From a virus: a DNA stretch of 40,737 nt. Each line of letters starts with the position of its first letter. Within the stretch, counting starts at the first letter, position 1. Shown here in pieces: positions 23,055 to 30,968 of the stretch. The notes below the pieces were generated by a model. The model was given only the letters and a program-made list of their open reading frames with translations, was not told the origin of the DNA and ran no database searches. The stretch spans positions 1-40,737 of the IMG/VR virus record IMGVR_UViG_3300030104_001146; one strand, written 5' to 3'. The translations under genes were made by a program, and so were the position numbers.

Positions 23055-25257
23055 TGTAGCACTTCTTTTATTTGCCTCGTCAGTCAACGCTAATTATATA
23101 TACGAAGCAAACCAAAGTCTTTTTGATTTAACAAGTCAAACAGGCACAACAAACATGGCATCTGGTGACGATCAAGTCTCAGGTGCTTTTAATTTAGATT
23201 TTACATTTACGTTCTATGGCGAGGATTTTACAACTGCTAGAATGGCAACCAATGGTTGTCTACATTTTGGGTCGTCAGGATCTTACTGTAACGACTACAC
23301 ACCTGATCCTCTACCTGAAATTACATACACCTTATATCCTTTTTGGACTGATCTAATACGAGACAACGGCTCAAAAGTTTTAGCCAAAAACTTTACCGAT
23401 AAGACTGTCTTTGGTTGGTACAACCTACGAGAATACAACAGAAGCAACACAGACAATTCTTTTGAAGTTATCCTTTGGAACTCTAACGACACCTTTGAGT
23501 ATCGTTATGGTGGATTAAATATTATTAATCACGATGTTTTAATTGGTGAACAAGGTGCAGCAGACGAAACATATACATATTTGTTCTATGACCAATGCGG
23601 TAAAGGAACAACAAATGCTTCTGGTACTTGTGTAAATGCTACATGGAACAACAGTTCTTTTAATACGCTGTTAGAAAACGGAGGTAGTTTATATGGTTTA
23701 GGAACAGGAAACTCTATAGATTGTAGCAATCCTCTTAATAATAGTTCTTGTACAGGCTACGATGCAGCATACCTAACACAACAATGTGGATTAGATTCAC
23801 TACACAGCACCTCTTGTCCTTTATATTGGGAAGCCTACGATGATTTACAATGTGATTTAGATCCTCAATATGCTCCGTTTTGTGCAGGTTATACTCAAGA
23901 AGCATCTGTAGCTTACTACATTGAAGACGAGTTTGATTATGGCTACGAAGAAGAAACAAGTTATGGTTATTATGAAGAAGAATTTTATTATGATGACTAT
24001 ATAGAGGAAGAGCTATACGAGGAATACGTTACATTTTTTGAAGAAGACCAATACGAAGAACTGTTCTTTGAAGTTCCAGAAGAATTTGAAGTGTTTGTTT
24101 TTGAAGAAGAACTCTTTGAAGAAGAAATATTTATAACAATAGACGAAGAATATTATATACCTATGGAAACTATGGAACGAGATGAGCTTCCTATTTTATT
24201 AGAAGAAGAATACATAGACTTTGTAGTTGATATCTTTGAGCAAGATACTCCTGATCCTATATTCTTAGAAGAAGTTTTATTTGAAGAGTTTGAAAGACGA
24301 GAGATAATAATAGAAGAAGAGCAATGGGAAGAAGAGCCTGTAGAGTATTTAGAGTTTGAAACCATAGAAGAACTTGAAGAGTGGTTTGAAGAAGAGGAAG
24401 AAATAGAAGAAGAAATACAGGAAGAAATAGAAGAACTTGAAGAAGAAGTAGAAGAAACTGTAGTAGCTGAAGAAGAAAAAGGCGGTATTACTTCACAAAT
24501 GTTAAGTGTTGTAGCCAGTACAATTGAGGTAGCAACAAATAGTGTAAGCGGTACAACATCAGGAACAACTATTCATACAACAGGAAACACAAAAGCATCA
24601 GGCGGTAGTGTCGCAGGAAATACAACTGCTACAGCCGTAACCAGTAGTGTCACAGGTGGACAAAGCATGTCAAACTCACCAAGCATATCTGCTCAAGTCG
24701 TTAGTTCAGTGGTCCAAACTCAACAAGTCTTGAATAGTTTTAATGCCGACAGCAGTGTTTCAAATACCATGAGTACACAAAACACAGCAGTAGGGAATAC
24801 CGACAGTGGTAGCAACACAGCAGTAGGTTCAACTACCACAACAACTACTGAAACCACTGCCAATACTAGTGTTGCGAGCAATACAACAGGCACACAAAAC
24901 ACAGCAGTAGGAAATACAGGTGGTGACGAAAACACAGCAGTAGGTGAAACAACTGGTCCTCAAAATACAGCAGTAGCTTTTGAGAATAATATGCAAGACC
25001 AACAAGAGCAGTTAGAACAACAACAAGAAGAGACAGGAGAATACGCAGATTCTACACAGCTTGTTGCGTATATGGGTACAGTTCCGGGATTTGATGCATA
25101 CAGACAAATAACTATGCCACAGGCTTCTGCATGGTATGAACCTAAAGATATTTACATGTCGGCTTTGATGCCTGATAACAATCAAGCATTCTTTGGAATG
25201 TATTCAGATAGTTTGAATGGATTAAAAGCCTTGCAAGATTTACAACCTAACTTATAA
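23026..25257 (+). CDS. Sec-exported acidic fibre-like protein with NIDO-like domain
   Basis: GTG at 23026 is chosen because GAGG lies seven bases upstream; it gives a signal peptide (LTKAFSVALLLFASSVNA, cleavage near residue 22). Residues about 48-190 resemble nidogen-like extracellular domains (DDQVSGAFNLDFTFTFYGED, MATNGCLHF, LYPFWTDLIR, NSFEVILW). Residues 233-290 hold three units of C-x8/9-C-xxY (C233/242, C254/264, C276/286). Residues about 300-488 are extremely Glu/Tyr/Phe-rich. A Ser/Thr-rich region follows with repeated NTAVG phrases. The last 70 residues (YMGTVPGFDAYRQITMPQAS) look conserved. An extracellular or periplasmic role is inferred; adhesin-like surface display and superinfection exclusion are both possible. 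Confidence 0.75.
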   Translation: MLGNLTKAFSVALLLFASSVNANYIYEANQSLFDLTSQTGTTNMASGDDQVSGAFNLDFTFTFYGEDFTTARMATNGCLHFGSSGSYCNDYTPDPLPEITYTLYPFWTDLIRDNGSKVLAKNFTDKTVFGWYNLREYNRSNTDNSFEVILWNSNDTFEYRYGGLNIINHDVLIGEQGAADETYTYLFYDQCGKGTTNASGTCVNATWNNSSFNTLLENGGSLYGLGTGNSIDCSNPLNNSSCTGYDAAYLTQQCGLDSLHSTSCPLYWEAYDDLQCDLDPQYAPFCAGYTQEASVAYYIEDEFDYGYEEETSYGYYEEEFYYDDYIEEELYEEYVTFFEEDQYEELFFEVPEEFEVFVFEEELFEEEIFITIDEEYYIPMETMERDELPILLEEEYIDFVVDIFEQDTPDPIFLEEVLFEEFERREIIIEEEQWEEEPVEYLEFETIEELEEWFEEEEEIEEEIQEEIEELEEEVEETVVAEEEKGGITSQMLSVVASTIEVATNSVSGTTSGTTIHTTGNTKASGGSVAGNTTATAVTSSVTGGQSMSNSPSISAQVVSSVVQTQQVLNSFNADSSVSNTMSTQNTAVGNTDSGSNTAVGSTTTTTTETTANTSVASNTTGTQNTAVGNTGGDENTAVGETTGPQNTAVAFENNMQDQQEQLEQQQEETGEYADSTQLVAYMGTVPGFDAYRQITMPQASAWYEPKDIYMSALMPDNNQAFFGMYSDSLNGLKALQDLQPNL

Positions 25258-25272
25258 TAATGGAGAAATAAA

Positions 25273-25641
25273 ATGGATTGGTTTCAATCAAGAGCAACAC
25301 AAATAATAGGTTTGGTTTCTATTATAGGAACTTTAGCTGGATTTGGATACACAGGTGCTACCTATGTAAACAGAATCGAAAACCTAGAGAAAAAAATAGG
25401 AAGACTAGAAGGCACAGAAGACGCTCAACAAGAAATTGAAGAACGCTTTAGTGCTATAGAAACTTCTGTTGAATATATTAATAAGACAATTGATGATAGT
25501 ATTATGCCTGAAGTCAAAGAGAATAGCAATATGGTTAAGGTACTTGATCTAGATATATCTACAGTTGATGTAGAAATAACTAACTTAGAAAATAGAGTCG
25601 AAAGAATAGAAGACCAAGACGATAATCCGTTGGCAAATTAG
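25273..25641 (+). CDS. Membrane-anchored coiled-coil protein (122 aa)
   Basis: TGGAG lies seven bases before the ATG. The N-terminus has one membrane helix (residues about 10-31, TQIIGLVSIIGTLAGFGYTG). The rest is a long acidic coiled coil (NRIENLEKKIGRLEG ... VEITNLENRVERIED). This shape matches inner-membrane spanin-like subunits and other phage envelope proteins, and it lies right after the exported proteins. No lipoprotein partner was found, so spanin is only one option. Its stop overlaps the stop of the converging gene by four bases. Confidence 0.7.
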   Translation: MDWFQSRATQIIGLVSIIGTLAGFGYTGATYVNRIENLEKKIGRLEGTEDAQQEIEERFSAIETSVEYINKTIDDSIMPEVKENSNMVKVLDLDISTVDVEITNLENRVERIEDQDDNPLAN

Positions 25642-25856
25642 TCAACGTATTGAACAGCAGTTATTTCATCTTCAAGGTACTTATGAATGCCTTGAAGTTT
25701 TATTGTGCCTTCGTGTACAATCTTCTTGATAACCTGTGCATCTTCTTTATTTCTAAAAACTTTGTCGATGTCTTTCATAGGTAGTCCTCCAAGATCAGAT
25801 ACTATGTTTCCTTTAGAGTCTAGTACAATTTTAAAAGTGAGTAAGGTTGCTTCCAT
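25638..25856 (-). CDS. Small hypothetical protein after RNR (72 aa)
   Basis: The product begins MEATLLTFKIVLDSKGNIVS, beta-rich at first, then charged and helical (DIDKVFRNKEDAQVIKKIVH). Its ATG shares a base with the RNR stop (TAATG), so it is translated by coupling. It is the last gene of the left-reading arm and converges on the last right-reading gene. Function unknown; a role tied to nucleotide metabolism is conjecture from coupling. Confidence 0.7.
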   Translation of the reverse strand: MEATLLTFKIVLDSKGNIVSDLGGLPMKDIDKVFRNKEDAQVIKKIVHEGTIKLQGIHKYLEDEITAVQYVD

Positions 25857-27775
25857 TATATTATCTCACATGCGCCTGCAGTACAGGCTAGTTCTTTAGT
25901 GTTTTCAGTCATGTCTTCCTTTTCGTATTCAGTTATGCGACTCCAATCAATTTCATGTACAGTCTTTTCCATCCATTCATTGTATTCGTCTTCAAATATT
26001 TCTTGATAAGGTGCTTGTTGGTAGGAATGATCTGCATAAGGAAGGAATGAAACTCCTGATATTCTATCAAAGTTATCCCATACCCATGCGCCAACCTTTA
26101 ACCATTCTGATTCTCTAACTGAGATGGTGGCTGATGGTTTGTGTTCACACCAATTGTCTTGATACATCTTCCAAATTTCTAAATGTTTTATTGCTGACAA
26201 GTCAATCCTTGTTAAAGAATTAGATGGAGACTTGATTGGAAAATAAAATACTAATGTATGTTCAGGCTTAGTGATATCGTCTTCGTGATACACTCCTTGA
26301 TCAACCATTAACTGCGCAACAGGATCTTTCTTATCGGCACGAACAGTTCTTAAATAGTATTCGCTGTGTCTTGTATGTATTCCACTAGCACTATCAACCA
26401 ACTGACTCACAGTACCGCTAGGTTTAACACATGTAATAGCAACCGATTGTTTGATTCCTAGTTTCTTTGCCCACTCTTTATTTTTAATGACAGATACATT
26501 TTTAAAGTTTTGTAATCTTCTTGGTAAGTTATCTCCTTCATACATCTTTTTATTATCCATAATGCCTGTAAGAGAAACACCAAGTAATGCTTCTTCTTCT
26601 GTGTTGTCTTTCCAAGCTTTTGTTAAGTATCTAAAGTTAGTTAATGTTGCTTGAAACGTACCAAGAATAGTAGCCAATTCTACTTTTCTTTCTAAGCTTT
26701 TCCAAGTATCTTCAGGTCTAACAACAACCTCTGTTAAATTACAGAACTGTTTATTCCTTAGTATGATTTCACTGCATGGATTACATCCAAAGTCCTTGTA
26801 CTCTTCTCGCCTACCATTCTTAGAAGCTTGTTCTTCAGCAGCTTGACGATTAAAAATACCACGTTCACCGCTTTTAGATTCGTATAAAGACAACCACTCT
26901 TTCATGAATGCGCCCATCTCTGCTGAGTCTGTATATGCTACTGAGTTATTGGACAATGCTCTGTGTTGACTATGCTCCCACCAAGAACCTGATTTAGCAT
27001 TGCGCATACGCTCGTCTGAGAGGTTGCTGAGTGAGATCAAAGCGCTACGTCTAACACCACCCACCACAACAACTTCTGCGATCTTACACATCAAATCATG
27101 ACAATCAATTGAAACAAGTTTCTTTTGGTTTTTACTGAGTGCATCTTTAAAAATGTTAATAGTAAAATGCATGAGATCATCTAAAGGTGCTGGACCACTT
27201 GCACGACCACCAAAGGTTTTAAGTCTTGCGCCTTGAGGTCTAATATTACTGAGATCCCATTGAGGAATATGTCCTGCATAAAGCAAAGACATGAGTTCTT
27301 TATAAGCTTTAGCCCATCCAATCTTTGAATCAGCCACTTTAATTATAGTATCTGTAGGATGTAGCTCTTCAGGAAGATCAGGAAGTTTATTTATGTACTG
27401 TCGCTCAACACTGAAGCCAACACCTGTACCACACATAAGAATGTAAAGTGTTTCATCAAAAGCTCTAGGTGTATCAACAGCAACATAACTACAGTTAAAT
27501 CCTGCTACGTTGTCTCGTTCTAAAGCTGTACCTGCTGACATTAAAGCTCTCATGCTCGGCATAATTTCTAAGTTAAGTACCGCTTGTTCTAATTCTTTTC
27601 TAATTTTAGATATGTCTGTTTTGTTATTCTTTTTTAAATGCTCTTGCATAAAGTCAAAGTATCTTGCAACTGTCTCTTGCCAAGTCTCTCGTCTTCCTGT
27701 ATCTTCGTTCCATCTAGCATATCTGCTAAGATGTATGAACTCTTGATAAGTTGTAGGTAGTTTAGTTTGTTCCAT
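25856..27775 (-). CDS. nrdJ: Class II (adenosylcobalamin-dependent) ribonucleoside triphosphate reductase, monomeric
   Basis: The 639-residue enzyme reduces ribonucleotides to deoxyribonucleotides for phage DNA synthesis, using B12 to form a thiyl radical. Visible active-site features are Cys95 (GFNCSYV), the NPCSEI loop with Asn332, radical Cys334 and Glu336, Cys345 (QFCNLTEV), and the C-terminal redox pair Cys631/Cys636 (ACTAGACEI). This arrangement matches the monomeric RTPR type of Lactobacillus leichmannii, which is about 100 residues longer. It needs host or scavenged cobalamin. It starts after AAGGAAAG, overlaps DUF3310 by 14 bases, and ends in TAATG into the next gene. Confidence 0.95.
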   Translation of the reverse strand: MEQTKLPTTYQEFIHLSRYARWNEDTGRRETWQETVARYFDFMQEHLKKNNKTDISKIRKELEQAVLNLEIMPSMRALMSAGTALERDNVAGFNCSYVAVDTPRAFDETLYILMCGTGVGFSVERQYINKLPDLPEELHPTDTIIKVADSKIGWAKAYKELMSLLYAGHIPQWDLSNIRPQGARLKTFGGRASGPAPLDDLMHFTINIFKDALSKNQKKLVSIDCHDLMCKIAEVVVVGGVRRSALISLSNLSDERMRNAKSGSWWEHSQHRALSNNSVAYTDSAEMGAFMKEWLSLYESKSGERGIFNRQAAEEQASKNGRREEYKDFGCNPCSEIILRNKQFCNLTEVVVRPEDTWKSLERKVELATILGTFQATLTNFRYLTKAWKDNTEEEALLGVSLTGIMDNKKMYEGDNLPRRLQNFKNVSVIKNKEWAKKLGIKQSVAITCVKPSGTVSQLVDSASGIHTRHSEYYLRTVRADKKDPVAQLMVDQGVYHEDDITKPEHTLVFYFPIKSPSNSLTRIDLSAIKHLEIWKMYQDNWCEHKPSATISVRESEWLKVGAWVWDNFDRISGVSFLPYADHSYQQAPYQEIFEDEYNEWMEKTVHEIDWSRITEYEKEDMTENTKELACTAGACEII

Positions 27776-28034
27776 TTCTTTCCTTGTTTAATAATATTTC
27801 TTTTAGTTTTGTTTCGTACCAATCTGCTTTATCTAAGTCTTGTACTCCATTCTTGTATCTAAATCTCCAACGATACTTCAATGAGTTTCCTCTTAGATAA
27901 CCAATAAATTCTTCGTGTGTTAGCATGGCTTCAATAGCTTCAATGCATTCTATCTTGCCGTTGTTGTAGTGCGGTGGATGATTAACTAAATCTTCATCCA
28001 TTATCTTATGTGCTTGTTCCATTAGTTCTTCCAT
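27762..28034 (-). CDS. DUF3310 (SaV-like nucleotide kinase-region) protein
   Basis: The 90-residue protein shows the DUF3310 pattern: VNHPPHYNNGKIECIEAIEA, then FIGYLRGNSLKYRWR and KNGVQDLDKADWY. These small proteins are widespread in phages near replication genes, often called SaV-like; their biochemical role is not established. A strong GAGGAGGAG lies before the ATG. The 3' end overlaps the RNR start, linking their translation. Confidence 0.9.
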   Translation of the reverse strand: MEELMEQAHKIMDEDLVNHPPHYNNGKIECIEAIEAMLTHEEFIGYLRGNSLKYRWRFRYKNGVQDLDKADWYETKLKEILLNKERNGTN

Positions 28035-28035
28035 G

Positions 28036-28200
28036 TTACTCCTCCTCTTCGTTGTTCATATAGTTCGGTAAATAAACTTCTACAAAACAATTACAATTAG
28101 GACAAGAAAGATTAGTAACAATGGAATATTCTTCGTTTTCATGTTCAATATCGTGATCTCCTCCCCAAATTAAGTCATGATTACAGTACCAACAGTTCAT
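28036..28200 (-). CDS. Zinc-ribbon small protein (54 aa)
   Basis: The frame is open from 28224, but ATG at 28200 is preceded by GAGGAGGAAC and begins MNCWYCNHDLIWGGDHD. Two CxxC knuckles (CWYC and CPNC) about 30 residues apart form a zinc ribbon. The C-terminus is acidic (NNEEEE). Small zinc ribbons of this kind are common beside phage nucleases. It is probably nucleic-acid or protein binding. Its ATG shares a base with the endonuclease stop. Confidence 0.8.
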   Translation of the reverse strand: MNCWYCNHDLIWGGDHDIEHENEEYSIVTNLSCPNCNCFVEVYLPNYMNNEEEE

Positions 28201-28637
28201 TATTGTTCCTCCTCTTCTTTCCATTCTTTAGGTAAACTCTCGGTGCTATACCACCTGAATCCGTTCTTTGATGCCCACTCAGCGTGACTTCTTTTTGTTC
28301 CATCTCTTCTCATCTTTGCATTAGGCATAGGTGCTGAAGGATTAGAAAATAAAAATACTAATTCACAATCATCTGGAAGTATCTCTTTAATCCATTTGTA
28401 TTTATTGTATTCAGCATAATCCCAGAACCTTCCCTTTGCTTCTAAGTATATAACCTTACCTTCTAAGATGCGAATAAAATCAGGATGATATTTATGTGGA
28501 ATAGAATACTCTATGATTCCTTTGTGGTGTTCCCAATGTTGTAGTTCTTCTTGGTGAAGATCGTACTCCCATTTAGAGTCGTATCCTTTTGGTAGTCCTT
28601 TCTCGATTGGTCTTTTCTTTCTTGGTTTTCTTTTCAT
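28200..28637 (-). CDS. Endonuclease I (T7 gp3-like Holliday junction resolvase)
   Basis: The 145-residue protein keeps the fold signature of T7 endonuclease I. Glu24 (SKWEYDL), Asp53 (YHPDF), Glu66 and Lys68 (YLEAKGRF) correspond to T7 Glu20, Asp55, Glu65 and Lys67. The C-terminal half has FLFSNPSAPMPNAKMRRDGT and KRSHAEWA, typical for the family. It resolves branched DNA during replication and packaging and may help degrade host DNA. A basic N-terminus (KRKPRKKRP) probably contacts DNA. The size matches T7 gp3 (149). Confidence 0.93.
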   Translation of the reverse strand: MKRKPRKKRPIEKGLPKGYDSKWEYDLHQEELQHWEHHKGIIEYSIPHKYHPDFIRILEGKVIYLEAKGRFWDYAEYNKYKWIKEILPDDCELVFLFSNPSAPMPNAKMRRDGTKRSHAEWASKNGFRWYSTESLPKEWKEEEEQ

Positions 28638-28638
28638 A

Positions 28639-28866
28639 TCAATGTATGGTGTCCTCTCCTTTAGGAGGTCTTATATCATTCTCTCTTATAATGAGTTCTG
28701 CTTTGATTAGCTCTTCTAATCTTATTAATAAGATCTCGTCAAGCTCTTCTATCTCTGCTCCTGAAAATAAAACACCGCCTACTGATATTAAAAGTTCGTC
28801 TAGTTCTATTTTATTTAAATCTAAAGTAAGCACATTTTCCTCTTCTTCTTTTTTGTCTTTAGCCAT
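28639..28866 (-). CDS. Acidic helical hypothetical protein (75 aa)
   Basis: ATG at 28866 (MAKDKKEEEENVLTLDLNKI) is preferred to the ATG three codons earlier; it overlaps the end of the upstream gene, and no clear Shine-Dalgarno is seen, so coupling is likely. The product is Glu/Leu/Ile-rich and helical. It lies between a conserved small gene and endonuclease I. No family recognised. Confidence 0.65.
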   Translation of the reverse strand: MAKDKKEEEENVLTLDLNKIELDELLISVGGVLFSGAEIEELDEILLIRLEELIKAELIIRENDIRPPKGEDTIH

Positions 28867-29158
28867 AAAAATCATAATCGCTTGTGTTTGTTTTTTGTTC
28901 GTTAATTAAGTCTTGTTGTAATTGTTCTAAAGTTAATTGTGGTTTTCTTTTTACTCTTTTGTAGATCCATTTCAAAGAATAGGCACTCAACATAAACTTT
29001 CTATTTAAATAAACATGTGTTTGTTCTGATAAATATTCTTCTAAATTATTTACGTTAATTTGTTTCGCATCTTCTTCGTCAGGAATAATACTGCGCAACC
29101 AACGCACCAGTAGTTGCTTACCTTTTCGCCTTACTTCTTTAGCTCTTTTGCCATTCAT
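28859..29158 (-). CDS. Conserved phage hypothetical protein (99 aa)
   Basis: The product starts MNGKRAKEVRRKGKQLLVRW and contains YLSEQTHVYLNRKFMLSAYS followed by LKWIYKRVKRKP. Proteins with this basic N-terminus and the (Q)T(H/Y)xYxxRxxxLSxxxLKW pattern recur in T7-like marine phage replication regions, as I recall, without known function. GAGG lies six bases before the ATG, and the gene overlaps the exonuclease end by 20 bases. Confidence 0.7.
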   Translation of the reverse strand: MNGKRAKEVRRKGKQLLVRWLRSIIPDEEDAKQINVNNLEEYLSEQTHVYLNRKFMLSAYSLKWIYKRVKRKPQLTLEQLQQDLINEQKTNTSDYDFYG

Positions 29159-30011
29159 TCGTAACCTCTTCTACTCTTGGTTGTTTAACTACAGTCGTAA
29201 AAAATGCTAGGTTTTTCGCATACTTAAATACTCTCAAACCTTGTCCGTTGTTTGAATCTTTATGACATGTGAATTTGTGTCGGCAATAGACACATTGTTT
29301 AGGAAGCTTCATGTTCCCTGATTTTCCGTCAGGTATAGGATTATAGCACAGGCTGGGCGGATTGTCAAGCTTTAATTCTCTTTTTAATTTAGCGATCCTG
29401 TGTTTGATGTTTGGTTTATCCATTTCTGCTGGAATTAGAAGAGCAAGTTCTCCTGTTTCTTTGTTGATTGCTAAGAAACCTCCGTTGTTTGTACCTTCGC
29501 TTGCTTCATAACCTGCAAGTTGCGCCATATAACCAAACGGATCGTCTTCAGGCAGTGTTCCATTTCTAAATTTCTGGAAAGCAAAACCTGAAGCTGACTT
29601 AACATCAACAACTTCTCCGTCTATGATACAATCCATATGACCAAGCACACCTGATACCTTAACTTCTTTTTGTTCTCCTTCAACTTTATGTCCTGCTAAA
29701 CGAACCAACATCAATACGACTTCTTCTAAGATATGACCATAAAGAAACTTAATCTGTGTTGAAGGTTTCATAGGCAGTGGTTCATCTTCTGATTTAAAGT
29801 CATACCAAAGCTGACGATTTGGTTTACCTACATTAGACATTCTCAAAGTTTCTTTCTTTCTTTCGTAAGGCTTTGCCCATTGAAGAAGAATATCTTTCAT
29901 GGCATTGCCAAATTCTTCAGCATCTTTTTCAGATATGTCTAGTGCTTTGCCGTTACTAAGCCCATCAAGTTCTTTGTAGATGTCTCCTATTAATGTATTT
30001 AATTTTTTCAT
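29139..30011 (-). CDS. PD-(D/E)XK exonuclease (Cas4/RecB-type)
   Basis: The 290-residue nuclease has the motif order of the RecB/Cas4 nuclease clan: His93 (YGHILEE), Asp127 (GHMDCII), Asp136-Val-Lys138 as the D-x-K catalytic core, and QLAGYE (Gln164, Tyr168). Cys222, Cys240, Cys243 and Cys249 near the C-terminus could hold zinc or an iron-sulfur cluster, as in Cas4. In marine T7-like phages this gene replaces T7 gp6 and is thought to supply exonuclease for recombination and host DNA recycling. It has no Shine-Dalgarno and starts through an ATGA overlap with the upstream gene. Confidence 0.82.
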   Translation of the reverse strand: MKKLNTLIGDIYKELDGLSNGKALDISEKDAEEFGNAMKDILLQWAKPYERKKETLRMSNVGKPNRQLWYDFKSEDEPLPMKPSTQIKFLYGHILEEVVLMLVRLAGHKVEGEQKEVKVSGVLGHMDCIIDGEVVDVKSASGFAFQKFRNGTLPEDDPFGYMAQLAGYEASEGTNNGGFLAINKETGELALLIPAEMDKPNIKHRIAKLKRELKLDNPPSLCYNPIPDGKSGNMKLPKQCVYCRHKFTCHKDSNNGQGLRVFKYAKNLAFFTTVVKQPRVEEVTNEWQKS

Positions 30012-30514
30012 AGTTTTACTGGTATCTTTTCTATAATTTGTTGAGCAGTATTTCTATCTGTCTTAAACCACTCTCCGTTATTTTTCTTAGCAATCTTTTT
30101 AAGTTCTCGCATAACTTTTGTTTCTGCTTTTCTTCTGTCGTTAAATCTTCTTGAATAGATAAGTTGATAATCTCTATGTGGACTGCTTGTTTGATAACCA
30201 TTACATCTGTCTTCTGCATCAACAGCCATACCAATCTTGAGCCAACCATCAAAAGAAGGATTAGCTATTATATATACATAACCTTCTGTAGTTTTTTCAT
30301 ATCCTTTTAAAGATGAGAAAGCAGCGCCTTCAAATGTTTTATATCTTCCTGCTTTGTACAGAGGATGAGACTTAGGTATGTATTTTCCATTAACAAACAT
30401 GCGTGTATTGTTTTTCTTTTCATGTGAGTTTACTCGTCTTCTTCCGTCTGCTTGTCCAACGTACCACCATTCTCCGTCTTCAAATCTTATGTTTTTTGTT
30501 TTAGTGTGTTTCAT
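30008..30514 (-). CDS. GIY-YIG-type nuclease (T5orf172/MUG113-like)
   Basis: Residues 78-150 show a T5orf172-like GIY-YIG domain: GYVYIIANPSFDGWLKIG, Arg103 (DAEDRCNGYQTSSP), Glu131 (RRKAETKV) and a closing NGEWFKT. The N-terminal 70 residues (DGEWWYVGQADGRRRVNSHE, FVNGKYIPKSHP) look like a separate substrate-binding part. The domain is a nuclease fold used by homing endonucleases. The gene starts at a repeated junction motif (MKHT), has AAAGGAG ten bases upstream, and ends ATGA into the exonuclease. It may be a homing element or a repair nuclease. Confidence 0.82.
   Translation of the reverse strand: MKHTKTKNIRFEDGEWWYVGQADGRRRVNSHEKKNNTRMFVNGKYIPKSHPLYKAGRYKTFEGAAFSSLKGYEKTTEGYVYIIANPSFDGWLKIGMAVDAEDRCNGYQTSSPHRDYQLIYSRRFNDRRKAETKVMRELKKIAKKNNGEWFKTDRNTAQQIIEKIPVKL
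30501..30513 (-). repeat. Junction motif copy 3
   Basis: TGAAACACACTAA on the minus strand. It ends the PD-(D/E)XK gene (ETH-stop) and begins the GIY-YIG gene (MKHT) in another frame. Confidence 0.85.
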
Positions 30515-30968
30515 TTTTGATTAACTCCTTTGTTTTAAAACAATATTTTTTAAATAAATCTATTTTTATGAGACAAGCAATCTTGGGTTGTGAGTCTCCA
30601 AAACCAGTTAGTTTTCTTGATTGTATATTATTAGTTATAATACATTCTATAATTTTAATAGGAGTTATATATAAAAGTTCTTGTCCTGTAAAAATAATCC
30701 AGTAATCTGCTTTTGTTGTTAATAAAGCGGAAGGTTTATCATACATACTTAATTCAATTATAATATTACCTGTCTCGCAACTTTTGTAATCTCCTTTAAT
30801 TTCTATTTTTTTGTTTGTTTCTGGTATGAAAAGATCATAGTCTTTAAACTTACCATCAATTAAAGTAGCACACGGATATTTATTTTTTATTTTGTTTAAC
30901 AAAAATTCTTCTATGTTTCTGCCTCTCTTTAAATCTTTTATAAAATTATCTCGGCTAGTGTGTTTCAT
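30501..30968 (-). CDS. PD-(D/E)XK endonuclease-like protein (155 aa)
   Basis: Residues 43-72 fit a restriction-endonuclease-like core: Asp45 (FKDYDLFI), Glu56-Ile-Lys58 (KKIEIKGDY) and a strand with acidic residue (GNIIIEL). TTKADYWIIF follows, typical of this clan. The rest is Lys/Ile-rich with several cysteines. AGGAGG lies seven bases before the ATG. The gene begins MKHT and ends NETH, both from the repeated junction motif. Base composition looks more AT-rich than the flanking replication genes, suggesting acquisition. The target specificity is unknown. Confidence 0.7.
   Translation of the reverse strand: MKHTSRDNFIKDLKRGRNIEEFLLNKIKNKYPCATLIDGKFKDYDLFIPETNKKIEIKGDYKSCETGNIIIELSMYDKPSALLTTKADYWIIFTGQELLYITPIKIIECIITNNIQSRKLTGFGDSQPKIACLIKIDLFKKYCFKTKELIKNETH
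30955..30967 (-). repeat. Junction motif copy 2
   Basis: TGAAACACACTAG on the minus strand, one base different from the other two copies. It begins the PD-(D/E)XK gene (MKHT); the upstream gene stops at its first bases (GTATGA). Confidence 0.85.

Noticed and set aside
25231-25258. TTGCAA-16-TATAAT before the last right-reading gene
   Set aside because: The -35 is weak, it lies within coding sequence, and the predicted start would fall after the Shine-Dalgarno of the gene at 25273.
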